Below are positions 34,644 to 45,699 of a stretch of DNA of 64,000 bases, in pieces. Within the stretch, counting starts at the first letter, position 1, and every line of letters starts with the position of its first letter. A model generated the notes under the pieces. It was given only the letters and a program-made list of their open reading frames with translations. It was not told the origin of the DNA and ran no database searches. Position numbers and translations under genes: made by a program. The DNA is taken from contig JAPEVF010000096.1 in assembly GCA_029747585.1 (NCBI GenBank), positions 49,400 through 113,399 on the forward strand, read 5' to 3'. Origin of the DNA: Pleurotus djamor (lineage: Eukaryota > Basidiomycota > Agaricomycetes > Agaricales > Pleurotaceae).

Positions 34644-35402
34644 TTACTTCCCAAGAGCGAGGTTGACAATCCTCCAAGCGTCGGCCTCCGTCTCAGTGAA
34701 GCGGTCTAGCAAGGCACCTTCGAGGACTCCGTCCTTCCAAAAGCTACTCTTCACCGTGGCCTGTTTATTCTCAAGATCGTTTCCGTTGTATAGGGTAGTC
34801 GCAACGATGAACTTCTTCGTCCAGTCCTCCCCACAGAGTCTTTTGAAGATAGGTGCATAGTCTTTGGGCACCGTTGTCGCGCGAGGGTCAGTTAGGCGAT
34901 GGAGGTAGATGATGCCGTGCGCATGCCTGCCGGGTTCTCTGTGGATCATGTAAGCAAGAGGACATCTTTCAGAAAATATACGCGAAGAGACGAACAGCTT
35001 TGCGGCCTCTCCAAAGCTTGATGGATGCATGTCTACGAGATCGAGTCCTGGAGTATCCACGAAAACGAATAAACGTGAATCTTTCTTGTGGGAAACGTGT
35101 TGGAAGGAAGTGGTAATGGACTTCAAAGTGGACAGTGTTTCAGATGAAGTACTTTTCGACGTGACAGCACATTCATTAGACCCCACAGCCTTGTTAATGA
35201 ACTAAATGGCATCATTAGTTGCCCTACCTCAGTTTTGTCAGCGAAACATACAGTAGACCTCCCAGAGCCCGTTGGGCCGACGACTCTGCAATCGGCTTCA
35301 GAATAGCCTGCCATAATAAAACGGAACTACCCACATGATCACAGTGGCGTCCTCAGGAAGCGTTCGAAAGCTAAGGAACCAATCCCTAATTAATTTGATC
35401 AT
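34644..35402 (-). CDS. P-loop GTPase array member 13, Walker A Lys replaced by Arg
   Basis: ATG at 35402 gives MIKLIRDWFLSFRTLPEDAT, then VIM. After the splice the P-loop reads RVVGPTGSGRSTV (about 35252-35283), again with Arg. Exon 2 begins FINKAVGSNECAVTSKST and has FVFVDTPGLDLVDMHPSSF. Exon 3 gives HGIIYLHRLTDPRATTVPKD, KRLCGEDWTKKFIVATTLY and EADAWRIVNLALGK, ending at 34644. The G4-region block is ATTLYNGND, further from the TTMW consensus. No coiled coil or basic tail. It is the right-most member of the array and the third of the Arg type. Confidence 0.76.
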
Positions 35403-36266
35403 TTATCGGAGGGATATCGTAGCGGGCAATGTGTTGCAGAGGTTAGGACGTGCTGTTGGTTTTGTATTGAGGATTTCGCGAAACGCGCGGTCAAGGTCAT
35501 GAAGACAATGAGGCATCCGTCTGAGACTGGATGTTAATGATCAAAGATGATAAGCATCAAACCTCAGTCCATATCCTCGACAGTACCAAAATTTTTATGG
35601 TTTCATGATGGAATGCGATAGGAAGAACACAGGGTGTCGTGAGTTCAGAAGTTTAACATTGAACGTTGAACGTTTTAAGCTCGAGCAACTCAGGGGCCAA
35701 GGCCTAGGGACCCTCCTATTTGGCTTGATGGTCTTCAAAAGTCGCTGCGAATTTCGACCCTCTAGCTTAAAGTATGGTTCTATGCTTAAAGAGCGAGTCA
35801 GTAGACTAAGTCCCATATCAGACAGCGAGATAATTTGCGCAGCTAGAATCTCGTCCCATTCGTCACGGTGAAGAGCCATGAGGGTTCCTCGTGCTGAGTA
35901 TGTGCAGAAGTCGTGTCCGTCTGATTCTTGTATGTTTAGCTGTAAACGACCCTTCTTTCTAGCTTCTTTCACAGATTCAAGTATACATCCCCAATATCTT
36001 ACTCAAGCCCAAGTACCCAGCGCCGAAGACGACTAGACTCCAGGCCCCATCAAATGATGTCTACTCTCAGGCATAAAGGGTAAGTGCCATATCGCTCTAC
36101 TTCCAAGGGTTCCCAGCCTTGACGTAAGCTTTGAAGCTCTCGGTCAATCCTTGGTCGCATCACCCAAGTTGTACTCTATCTACTCTAAAGTGGCACTGAT
36201 TCTAACTCTGATTGTCACTGGGGCGTCTCTAGTATACTCAAGACTTGTGGAACTCGAAGAAGAGCT

Positions 36267-36288
36267 NCTTCANCNNNGNCTTGANGGN
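36267..36288. other. Cluster of unresolved bases
   Basis: Eight N calls within 22 bases, inside the low-complexity region. This marks poor consensus, not a scaffold gap of defined size. Confidence 0.9.
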
Positions 36289-37139
36289 AGCGGTTGGATA
36301 CTCTAGAGGTTTGATATACTCTAGAGGTTGATGGAGATCAGAGTGGAGAGTACATAGGTTGAGGTAAGGTTGAGGATCAGTGACGAAATGCCGAACACCT
36401 CACCGTGTGTACTCTACGCGCTGTGCTGTTCAGTTCTTCTCCTCTGGTCTTCTGCTCCACCCGTCGTTTGTGCTTTTCCTTTCCTGTTTTCCGCCGTTCA
36501 AACTTCAATCTTTCCTGACTCAGTGCTAGGTTTTCTTCGATCCTCTTCGTGGTCGAATCTATCCTCTATCCTCTATCCTCTCAGCCACACCCAACTCACG
36601 TCTGCATTACTGTAAGTATGCACTAGAGTATGCGCGGGAGTATGCGTCACATTCGGAGTAGGCCGATCCGTCGAATAACCTTCGTGAGTGATGGAATTCC
36701 TTTACGAGGAACATAAACATAAACATAAACATACGCTCAAAGTCTGACTTTCCTTACGCAGCGCTCAGCACACAATACTCAGCCTCTCGATCCAGAGCCT
36801 CATACTGCTCTCAAACCCCCCGAATCCAGCTTGAGTGTACATATTACACATCCTCTACCCTACCCTAATGTCCCGTGAGTCTTTCCTTTTCAATACCTTC
36901 TCCCTACCTTTCTCTGAATACCCTCGCGACGCCTGTTGTTGGCTTGCCGTTCACGTCACGCCCATGCCTGGACTCTAGACTCTACACTCTATTTCCCTCG
37001 GCTCGGGGGACACCACGCCTCCCACTGACCGTAGAAACAACTTCACATATATACTTCATGTACTTTATGTACTCTTCGACGGTAGAATGTTTTATTTGAG
37101 TATCCTACCGTCGAAGACTAGCTCCTCCTCTAGAGTAGA

Positions 37140-37175
37140 GGAGAGGGGAGGAGAGTGGAGGAGAGTGGAGGAGAG
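37140..37175. repeat. Purine-rich GGAGAGT-type microsatellite
   Basis: Consecutive near-identical units of GGAGGAGAGT make a purine-only stretch on the plus strand. Confidence 0.7.
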
Positions 37176-38009
37176 TAATACTTAGGTGAGTTCTTCGTCA
37201 TCCTCTGCTGAATCATGGATGTGGCCTGAGTACTTGAGACGTGAGTACTTGAGTATCGAGCAGAACGACTCGGCGTCGGCGTCGGCCTCGGTCCCGTATA
37301 CCCGTCTCGAGTTACAGCCCTATCATAGAGTACCTTGGAAGCGCGGAAATGCAGAGACTCGGATACGTACACGCGGCCGGTTCCTTTGATGTCGGAATGG
37401 GCATGACCATGAACATGACGATGGAGTAGAATATGTCATTGATGACGGAACATTGGGCCGTCGAACCGTCGAACCGTTGAGACGTTGGCATGTTGTAAGC
37501 ACTCTATCCCGCAGGTAACTTGCATTTTTCCTCTCGAAGTATGGTTCTGACGCTGACGCTGACGCCGACGATGATAAGCCTAGGTTAACATTAATGTTGT
37601 GGTGATCGTGGTGGGGAGGACAATCATTTCTAGTTGCACCGTTCCGTGGTTCTGAAGCGCGTTTGACGGTCCCCCCATTCCCTTTCTTGAATATCTACTC
37701 TAGACCAACGGAGGTATCAGTTCTCAATTTTCGATTCCCAGGTATGATTCCCAAGTATGCAACGTGACCGCGCGTCAACTGTATTCTCGGTAATGCCGGT
37801 GATATGTTTCCTTGTTCCTTGTTCCTTGTTCGATGGAGATGGAGGTGGAGGTGGAAAGAGAAGTCCCCATAAGGTATAGCCGGGGAATCTCTCTTCCCGA
37901 CTTGCCATTGTTGGATTGTCGATTGTCGTTAGCGCTATTGCTGTTTCGTGAGAGTTGGAAGTGGGAAGTGGGAACCGGGAAATTGGTCATACAGTAAGGT
38001 AAGGACCAG

Positions 38010-38052
38010 AAGGTAAGGTAAGGTAAGGTAAGGTAAGGTAAGGTAAGGTAAG
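38010..38052. repeat. GGTAA pentanucleotide microsatellite
   Basis: About eight to nine uninterrupted copies of GGTAA, with two more imperfect copies just upstream at 37994-38004. Its unit mimics a splice donor core (GGTAAG). Confidence 0.9.
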
Positions 38053-38554
38053 TTCTTTCCTACTTTCCGTTCTAGTTCCTGGAATTTGGAGCGACCGAAG
38101 CGCTGAATCACTGAACCGCCGAGCGTTGACTCCTCCCTCCTTTCCCTCCTTTCCCTCCCTTCCATCTTCATTTTCTTTGTTCATTTTCATTACTCTACTC
38201 TATAAGTAGCCCTATGTACTCTAGATTCGTCGGTATGGCACCGCCGATAACGCGACGGGCTCTAGCAATGACCCTCCTTCAGTAGGTTAGACTTACCGCC
38301 GGTACGACATTTTCTAGGTTCTATCTACTCAGAGACTCTACTCCACACGCGAAGCTCTGCTCTATCTTTCATTACACGCGTACCGCGCCTAAGTCTCGGT
38401 TTCGGTGGGAGTGGGAGTGGGAGTGGGGGTGAGTACCTACTACCGTGGCTCCATTCCATTCCCTTCCATTCCCTTCGCTTCGCTTCTTTCTTATTCCTGA
38501 GGTAAGTCAAGGTACGTACTCTATAGAAACCTTGATGGTGATCTAACAGCTGGT

Positions 38555-38592
38555 GTAGACGCTCACTCTATGCTGTTCCAGGTACCGATGCA
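38555..38592. repeat. Short dispersed repeat, copy 1
   Basis: A block running from TAGACGC through CTATGCTGTTCCAGGTACCG recurs with small changes at 39204-39242, about 650 bases downstream in the same orientation. Confidence 0.6.
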
Positions 38593-39203
38593 CATCCACA
38601 TATCCACGCATCCAACAAGCGTCTGGTCTATATTTATCCAAGCGCCTTAAACCGGACCGTGCATCATATGGTGCACATGTTATTCTTTGGGCTTGTCAAG
38701 ATGTCAATAGTCGATAGGTTTCTGATTACGGAGACTCGAAGGTTTCTCGAAGTCAGAAGGACTGGCAACGGTTGGAAGTGAAACTTAGGAGCGGCGACTC
38801 CTTTCCTTCCCCTGTCTCCCCTTCCTTCCGATACCTCGTCGACAACACTACTCTAGAGGCGTAAAGGCGAGGACGAACATGAAGTTGGGTAGAAGCTTAA
38901 GGTGGGTGTACTTATCTGTACTCTACGTTTACTTGAATAAGTGTTTGAATTTCCAGGGACGGGGTCTCATGGTGAGGATTTGAATAGTCACGCAAGACGG
39001 GTTGTTGAGTTTGTTTCCACCACAAAGACACAGACATAGACAGAGCCATCCATCCCATTTTCGAAACCCCGCAGACCATGTCTTCCAGTTCAATGAAGAA
39101 ATTGGTGTTCGCTTCTCTAGAGACAGCGTCTAAAGTGCGTGCCTCCATTGCCTTCGCGTGTTCCTTATTCCTGGCTCCGAAGGTTGATTTATTACCGCTG
39201 TTT

Positions 39204-39242
39204 TAGACGCCTACTCTACTCCATGCTGTTCTAGGTACCGAT
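39204..39242. repeat. Short dispersed repeat, copy 2
   Basis: Second copy of the block at 38555-38592 (TAGACGC, then CATGCTGTTCTAGGTACCG), suggesting an old local duplication. Confidence 0.6.
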
Positions 39243-39426
39243 CCCTTTGCTCGTTCTACTCGCATGATGCTAACCAACTACTCTGTAGCCATAATTCCTA
39301 AATTTTTGCATATTCACAAAAAGAAACTCAACGACTCCGACTCTCAATGAGAAACCAAAGTCCCGGATTTCATACATTGAGAACAGTAAATATAGGAGGC
39401 TACTCGCATGTCGCAGCGGAGCGGCC

Positions 39427-39852
39427 TCAACACCCAATCACATCGAGGAGATCCTTAAACTCAAACATGATCTTCCAGGCATCTATATCCCTCTCCGCAA
39501 CCAAGATCTGCTTGATAGGGGTTGCAGAATCCCTACGCTCCCGAACGACATCTTCGAGAACGGCAATGGTCTCTCTGTCGATGGAATCAATACCGAAAAT
39601 GGTGTAGCGGAATTCCAGGGACCGGAGGCCCGAGCACGGTGGGGTTGTTTCATCTGGAGCCTTGATCAAGGCTCGGAGGAAGTGTTGACAAGTAGTGTAA
39701 TCATCGGTGAAACATACCATTTCGAGGTTCTGGAGACTACGAACGAGTCTGGGGACGGAAGCGTGCACGCGTGTGGACGTTGTGGTGGTGTGAGGGTTCC
39801 CCTCAGTTTGTACCCGAAACCTCCTTCTTTCCCCCTTTCCCCCTTTCCCCAC
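39427..39852 (-). pseudogene. Orphan C-terminal piece of an F-box/LRR protein
   Basis: The frame gives VPRLVRSLQNLEMVCFTDDY, CSGLRSLEFRYTIFGIDSID and ETIAVLEDVVRERRDSATPI, then KQILVAERDIDAWKIMFEF and a stop at 39427. This is the characteristic end of the F-box proteins in this window: compare LRSIELPSI with IVRQRKRAGIPLESILVL in the gene at 47873-49519. It has no F-box of its own and no good start. It lies in the same orientation about 0.7 kb downstream of the F-box gene at 40547-41849, which stops before this segment. The likely reading is one gene split by inserted low-complexity DNA. The first ~25 codons (GKGGKGERRR) are probably not coding. Confidence 0.55.
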
Positions 39853-40546
39853 GTCACATGCCGTTCATTTCCATTTCGAGTCTTTCCTTTCTACTTCCGC
39901 ACTTCCAACACGCCCACCCTCTTTAGTTCTCTCTCCTCCATCTTCGCGTTTTACATACAGGTTCTTCAATCCATCCTCTCGTTACACTCTCCCACCCAAC
40001 TAGCGAATCAGTACGCCACTCTTTTCCTGAGAAAACCGTGTCGTTCTCGACGCGATTTTCATTTCACACTTCTCTTTTTTTTCTGTTCTATCTTTGTACC
40101 TTCGTACATCCACCCTCTTTTCATTTTTCAAACTACCAACTTCATACACTCTCTTCTAGTATAAATACCTCATGTGTTCCCTACAGCAGTAGCTTAGCAA
40201 TCTACGAGCTCATTTTCCCCCATCTTTCCATTGTCCGAGGCCTTTCTTTCATTTTCGCTCTCATTTTCTAGCCTTTTCTTCGCTGTTTCATCCGACTTCA
40301 CGACTATTCACCTTCGCTCACGCTACCGACTTCGACTCTCTGACCGACTGATTAACTGATTAACCGACTTCGATTATCCGATATTGACTGACCGCCACCG
40401 CCACCGACTTCGACTCTCTCTGCTCTGACTTCGCCGCCTTCTGATGTCTCTGCGCCGCTTCACAAGGGACGTACCACCACTACACCACATCATCACCCCA
40501 CCACCACCACCACTCTCCGAGATCTAGAGAAGATACAGCCCACTGG
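39853..40546. other. Low-complexity insert between two halves of an F-box gene
   Basis: About 700 bases, strongly C/T-rich on the plus strand, with CAC/CCA triplet runs (40480-40515) and repeated CGACTTCGACTCT units (40320-40430). No transposon termini or target duplication are visible. Confidence 0.45.
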
Positions 40547-41849
40547 TCAGCCGGAGGCGACCAACTCGCATTGCAACACCCCCTTTAACATCACAGTGGA
40601 CAGTGTGGCATGTCTTGCTATTGGAGCGAGCGAGCTGAAGACAGGGATAAACGCGGACATGTTGTTCTCGGCTATGGTTGAGGGAAGTGATAGGGACAAG
40701 GGTGCAAATTCGGAGGACGTTTCTAATCGCAGGACGGACGGCAGATGTATGAAAACCATACAAGAAGCTGAAGAGACGGTATCGCTGGCGATTACACGAG
40801 AAACGACAGCTGAGAGAGGCGAAATGGACGTGGGAGGTGACTCGTTCTGGTGATCATCGAGGAAGTAAGCCTTGATCGCGGTTGTAGGGGGAAACTGAAG
40901 GTGGTCAAAGAGGACGGACTGACTAAGCTCAGTAAAGACGATGTCTAAGAATTGAAGGTGGTCGAGCTTAACTGTCGGTACAATGTGTCCATGGGCAGGT
41001 TGAGCCGACTTGGTTAATTTGTGGATGTTTAAAATGTGAAGATTGGGCGTGGACTTCAGGGCGTTTAAAAGCCATGTCATTGTCGTATTTGCGCGCGCCG
41101 AATTGGTGGAGGGAATGATTGACAGCTTGCGTAGTTGAGGCAGATAAGGGAGTTTATCCGGGAGGCGAATGTAGGAAAGAGCGAGAGTGTGAAGGTGGGG
41201 AAAGCTCTCGAGCTGCTGGAAGAAGCTTGGCCGAATTGCGTCTTCGCCAGAGTGTTCACCGTTAATTCTCAGTGTGCGCAGCAGAGGCGCGCGAGTGTCG
41301 GAAGGAATAGCAGAGATAAATCGCTCCAATGAATGCGAAGCGGTGATATCAAGATTTCTGATACGAGGGAACTCTGCAAAGACAGTCCCGACGAAATCCC
41401 AGAATAGCTCAATGGCAGTTTTGGCGGTTTCCGTATAAGATAATAGCTTGACAGATAACGGTGCCTTCTTTGATCGCCCAAGCATCGTCATCGCCAACAT
41501 GATATCGTGGGTTTTGGGTGTGATGTAGAGACACGACCACAGCCAGGGGGTATTGACCACGAGATCCTTCCAGTGACGGCAAACGCTTTGTAGATCCTCC
41601 AAGCACGCGGAAGCATTCTTGTTATCAGCGGGAAGGACTTCGAGGAAAATAAGTGACAGAATGTCGACCGGCAGCTGAGATATCGCGGCAAAGCTGTTTC
41701 TGCGAGTTCTGAGCGCGAAAATGGCTTCTTCATGTTTCGCAATTTCGTGGTCGATGGCGTCTTGTGTCTGGAAGTCCGTTAAGATCCCCTAGTATCAGAG
41801 AATTGAGGCTTTCAAGGTCCAAAACGACGGATGGCACAAAACGTACCAT
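40547..41849 (-). CDS. F-box protein with LRR-like repeats, C-terminus missing
   Basis: F-box proteins are substrate adaptors of SCF ubiquitin ligases. The initiator ATG (41849-41847) is followed at once by an intron (GTACG donor); the next exon reads GILTDFQTQDAIDHEIAKHE, AIFALRTRRNSFAAISQLP and VDILSLIFLEVLPADN, then VCRHWKDLVVNTPWLWSCLY. This is the usual agaricomycete F-box layout of a short coiled lead, an F-box and Leu-rich repeats. Repeats follow (for example LHTLALSYIRLPDKLPYLPQ and LRKLSIIPSTNSARAN). The frame stops at 40547 after VLQCELVASG, before the conserved C-terminal block, which lies as an orphan at 39427-39852. It is therefore probably truncated. Two paralogues lie at 47.9-51.5 kb. 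Confidence 0.75.
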
Positions 41850-41914
41850 GACAGTCGTGTGGTTCAGGACAAAGACAACAAGGCACAATTTGTCTGTGTC
41901 AGGCACCGTAGATG

Positions 41915-41958
41915 CTTAGCATTCTGACCGCGGGAACGCTGACCTGACTGTGGGAATC
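41915..41958 (-). promoter_or_regulatory. Conserved upstream element of F-box gene, copy 1
   Basis: On the plus strand it contains TTAGCATTCTGACCGCGGGA, then GACCTGACTGTGGGAATC. It ends 66 bases upstream of the start codon at 41849. An almost identical block lies 80 bases upstream of the paralogue starting at 49519, while surrounding DNA is not alike. It may bind a shared regulator or be a core promoter remnant. Confidence 0.55.
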
Positions 41959-42007
41959 CGCCAGAATCCAAATTGCAGGATAACTCAATATCTTTCTGAC
42001 TGCTGTG

Positions 42008-42151
42008 ATGTCGTTTGCCAATCGCTGGATTGCTATCCCATCTATTTTTCATAGCTCAGACGCGTCGAGTTTTGATCGGGAAACTCAATTCACGACAGAC
42101 CTGCTATCATCGGAGGCTATGGAACGCTTTGACGGCTAAAAGGACGCGTTC
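42008..42151 (+). CDS. Small divergent ORF upstream of F-box gene, 47 codons
   Basis: ATG at 42008 gives MSFANRWIAIPSIFHSSDAS and ends AMERFDG with TAA. It is too short to judge alone, but an equally placed ORF at 51672 upstream of another F-box gene shares the AIPSxxHSSDA core and the AxERxxxx end. This suggests a first exon of a head-to-head partner gene, or a duplicated promoter segment. No function is proposed. Confidence 0.4.
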
Positions 42152-45100
42152 AGAAAACTTCGCCGCAACCTTTGCTACAGGACCGCCGGTGCGCCATCTT
42201 CGTCTGCTGCCGGACATTTCTTCGAGTCTAACAGATTACGAACAGGACTACTTTCATCCTTATCGATGATTTACTGCACTCCTGCGAAGATATTCGTGGA
42301 TTCGATGATGCAGCCTGAGTAGACGTCAGGACTTGTCGAGGAAAGGAAAGGTTGAGGAACAAAGGGCCCGATGAGGCTAGAAAGTCGAAGAAAACACCAC
42401 GTCGATGTGACGCTATCTCAGGTTCTTCTCCGATGCCACAGCCGAATGTGACGACGCGCCTACGCCTATACCTTACTAGATTCTCCACCGAATGGCTCAA
42501 AGTCAAACCATGTCCTTCTCCTTGCGCGAGCACTTCTTGATGCTTAAGCTCCCTCATAGTCGCGACCTTCGCAACCAGACTATCTCAAGGAAGAGGACCT
42601 CCTATACAGCTTCAAGCTTGACGAGGATGTTTTCAGACGGACTCGTCGCTGCCCCACCAAGCTTCACTCCGTAGGAACGAACTGACCACTAAGAACGAGT
42701 GGGTCGCTACCTCATGTGGTCTCCTTCTGCGAGAGGCTCCGTGCTGACTCTGACTACTCTACCGTCGTGCTGTCCAGACCACCGAGGAGACTTCGCACGC
42801 GGAGACTATCCAATGACAAGACCACGAAAGCATAACCGCCGTTAGTAAGTCTCTCCCCGCCCTTGCTTAGACCGTGACATACCCACATATGTTCACTCAT
42901 CCAGGGTCCATCATCAAGTCGACGTTTCACGGAGGCGGGGAAGCCCAACTCCACGCCGCTATGTTTATCATTTGTCGTTTCAAAGTTCCACATTCTTGTT
43001 CTCTCTCCGTCTTCCAAAAACGGTGAAACATGTGAATCAACGACTTATCAACTTAACTCACGCACTTGTAGTTTCCAGGTTTCAACTTGATAAACGGATA
43101 ACGGTTAACATCCCTGACTTAAACTCACCAACACGCGCAAAAAATTATAATCATCATCGTCTGGTACGTGCACTTAGCACGGCTGTTGCGGTGGTATGGA
43201 TTATCATCCCTGAAAACATCACAAGGTTGTTCGGTCGATCGCGTTGTCCACCAGGTGATGGTATTCTTGGGGCGTCAACAGCCCGCAGGAGAGAAAACAT
43301 GAGAATGTGGGTGCTGGGCATTCGTGTTCTCGTGGATTGGTGAGCAGCTGAATATTGCGGTACTTATCTCAAAGATAAGACTTGTCTGACTCTTAGGTAG
43401 GTTGTCTATCTGATTCGTGTGGCGACTCGAGGTCTCCAAGCTCACTCTCCTCAAGCTGAAAGCTGAAATTCGAAAGTAGACTCGGACGACTGCGTACTTG
43501 CTCGTCGTCTTTCTCTTTTGGCCTTCGAAGCCGTTCGTCTGTACCCATCAAGGTTGCATCAATACGAGGAGGAATCAAGTGATAACGAAATAACGCACCT
43601 CTCCAAAAACACGGTATGTTTTGTCCTCGTTTCTTGGAAGTCCCGTAGAAACAAATGCTTACGCGAAAACAGTCCCTAGTACTTGCACTTATCCCCGATG
43701 GGTATAGTCGGGAAACCGACACGCCAGGTCCATGGTGTCTGACGGCATGAGCGTCCTGCGACCTGTATAGATCTCCCACACAAAGCAAGATGGAAGTTCG
43801 AAGTGCGAAGTGACATGGGTGAAGAAGAAGGAGGGAGAAGCGATGAACGTCACAACTCGCATGTTTTACGTATGTGGTTTATTCTTGGAGCTTGGGTACG
43901 GACCGGTGAGGTTCTTTCTTCCTTCTCGTGTTCGTGCTCGTGGGTTGTTTTTGGCGATGATACTGACGTTACCCACCAGGTCCTCGGCCCTCGTTCCTTG
44001 GTTTCTACTTCTGAGAAAAGACCGAAGGGTATGATGGTATGTTTGACTCTTCCCCTTGCGTCTTTAGCCCCAGTGTCGCTGATTCCTCTTTTCTCTACCG
44101 TATTTGTCAGTGGTCTGTGACATGAGAGATATATGATTTATTCGATGATATTTCCGACCTCATAATCTCCCGCCCAACAACCGCTACTTCGTGTCACTAC
44201 GGGAGGTCTTCAAAATAGTCCCCATCATATTCAACGGCCCTATGGACTAGCCTGGATGGCGACGCGCACGAAGAGCGACTCTGTCCAAGGTCGGGAATAT
44301 CGTCGTCAAGTCGGTGGTTGTGTCTGATATCTCAGGCTTCGCGTGATGCACTTCTGCATCTACGGTTCGACTCCTAGGATTCAGAATCCCAAGGCTGAAA
44401 TTGCGCACGCGTTAGTGGTCACCCCAACTTTTTGATGCACAACCGTCACCGTCACCTAGAACTCAGGGGGAACTTTTCGAGAAGATGATATGTGTGTCGC
44501 GTCGGAAGAACTCGAGCCCCGGGATTCTATTACCCGGGATATGTTCGATGAAGGTTAGTAACGACCTTCTTTGACATTTCACGGTGGGTTTACCCCAAAC
44601 TGACTGGTATGCTCTGCTCCCGCAGGTTACCATACGTCAACACGTCAACTGACTTGTGGGCACCTGGTCAACACTCCTGGAATCCACACGGTGGTTAGCT
44701 AGCTGAAACTCAAACCGTCGCGGTTTGAACCCGCGCCGTCCTGGAGGTCACTCGAGTATACTTTCGGCAAGTATCTTTCCATTTCCGACTCGGAATTGCC
44801 AGCCCGCTTCGAGTTCCATGATGAGCGAAACATGCTAAGCTCCAACCCCTTTTTCAGGATGCTATGAGTACTTGATATCCGCGACCGAACCAAGAACACG
44901 ACCGAAACGACAGAACCACGCTATAAGGAGTTAGCATGGACGGAAAAAAGAAAGCCACATTTCATTTTACTCATGCGTTACCTTTTCCTTTTCTTCAAAG
45001 TTGGTTCTTGATTGAGCCTCCGAGCGATCCGCTCCGAAGTTCTGTTCTTGTTGTTGTGCAAGGGGTTGACATCGATCGTCTCTTTCTCTCTCACACAGTC

Positions 45101-45690
45101 TGCTCCGCTTTAGGTTTCAATTTGTTGGACACGATGGTCATGTAACGCCGCGGGCTCAACGTTGTCCCATGTGCTATCATGGAGAGTTGGAAGTTGGAAG
45201 ACCATTCTTCCCNTTTTTCGACCGACTTGGAGCTTATTTGTTTGTCCGTCCTTGTGGTGAGTACCTCATTTTTCATTTCTGAGTCTCGATGTTCTCCCTC
45301 CGAATCGACATCGTGCATCGGAATGTCTAGCCGTATTGACCATTGCCTCGCTCATTCTTTCATTTTCTAGGTCGTCCCCTTCCAAGTTAGTGTTAGTACT
45401 AGCCCAGGCATGTTTCACCACCACGCTGGATGAGTCGTTGGTCAAGAGTAGGTTTTCTATGAATGAGAAAACGGCGTCGTGTAGGGGAGTGAGTATGCTC
45501 CGTTATGACAGTTCCTCGGAGACTAATAAGTATATCAAACATAGTTAGCTTCGACCGCGGCGTACCCGTAGTTTCTATGTACATTCCACCGCGACTCATT
45601 CCAGGAAGTCGGGAGGTGGAACTCAGAGTTCGAAGCCTCGACAACTTCAGGTACGCTTTGATTTATTTCGCGGTTCCATTTTTGGCTGCT
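42152..45690. other. Gene-poor region, no supportable gene
   Basis: About 3.5 kb of short overlapping frames on both strands. A plus-strand stretch near 42480-42800 could be decayed coding DNA related to the coiled-coil ORF at 52 kb, but no conserved block was seen. A weak A-box/B-box pair (TGGTTAGCTAG near 44693 and GGTTTGAACCC near 44723) hints at a tRNA-derived repeat. One N at 45213. Confidence 0.45.
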
Positions 45691-45699
45691 TGATTCATG

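Larger units (their letters stand above)
35403..39426. other. Gene-poor, low-complexity region
   Basis: About 4 kb with no supportable gene. A minus-strand frame of 125 codons at 35595-35972 has no known motif. From 36.1 kb onward the DNA is pyrimidine-rich and full of short repeats: many copies of TACTCTA or TACTCTAGA, CTCTATC runs, a GGAGAGT array at about 37140-37175, a TTCCTTG triplet at 37807-37830 and a GGTAA array. Frames here are biased and give artificial Ser/Leu-rich peptides. Confidence 0.5.

Noticed and set aside
16292..35402. Calling the array septins, dynamins or Ras-like GTPases
   Set aside because: Septin unique element, dynamin middle/GED regions and the Ras NKxD motif are absent; the signature block and coiled coil point to an AIG1/GIMAP-like group instead.
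35595..35972. 125-codon minus-strand hypothetical gene
   Set aside because: No motif, no clear promoter or splice partner, and it sits at the edge of low-complexity DNA; support is too weak for a CDS call.
36370..36615. 81-codon plus-strand frame, hydrophobic and Ser-rich
   Set aside because: Lies in CTCTATC-type simple repeats that create artificial Leu/Ser codons; no homology or splice support.
38010..38052. Telomere-like repeat
   Set aside because: The unit is GGTAA, not the fungal TTAGGG, and it is short and internal; it is a microsatellite.
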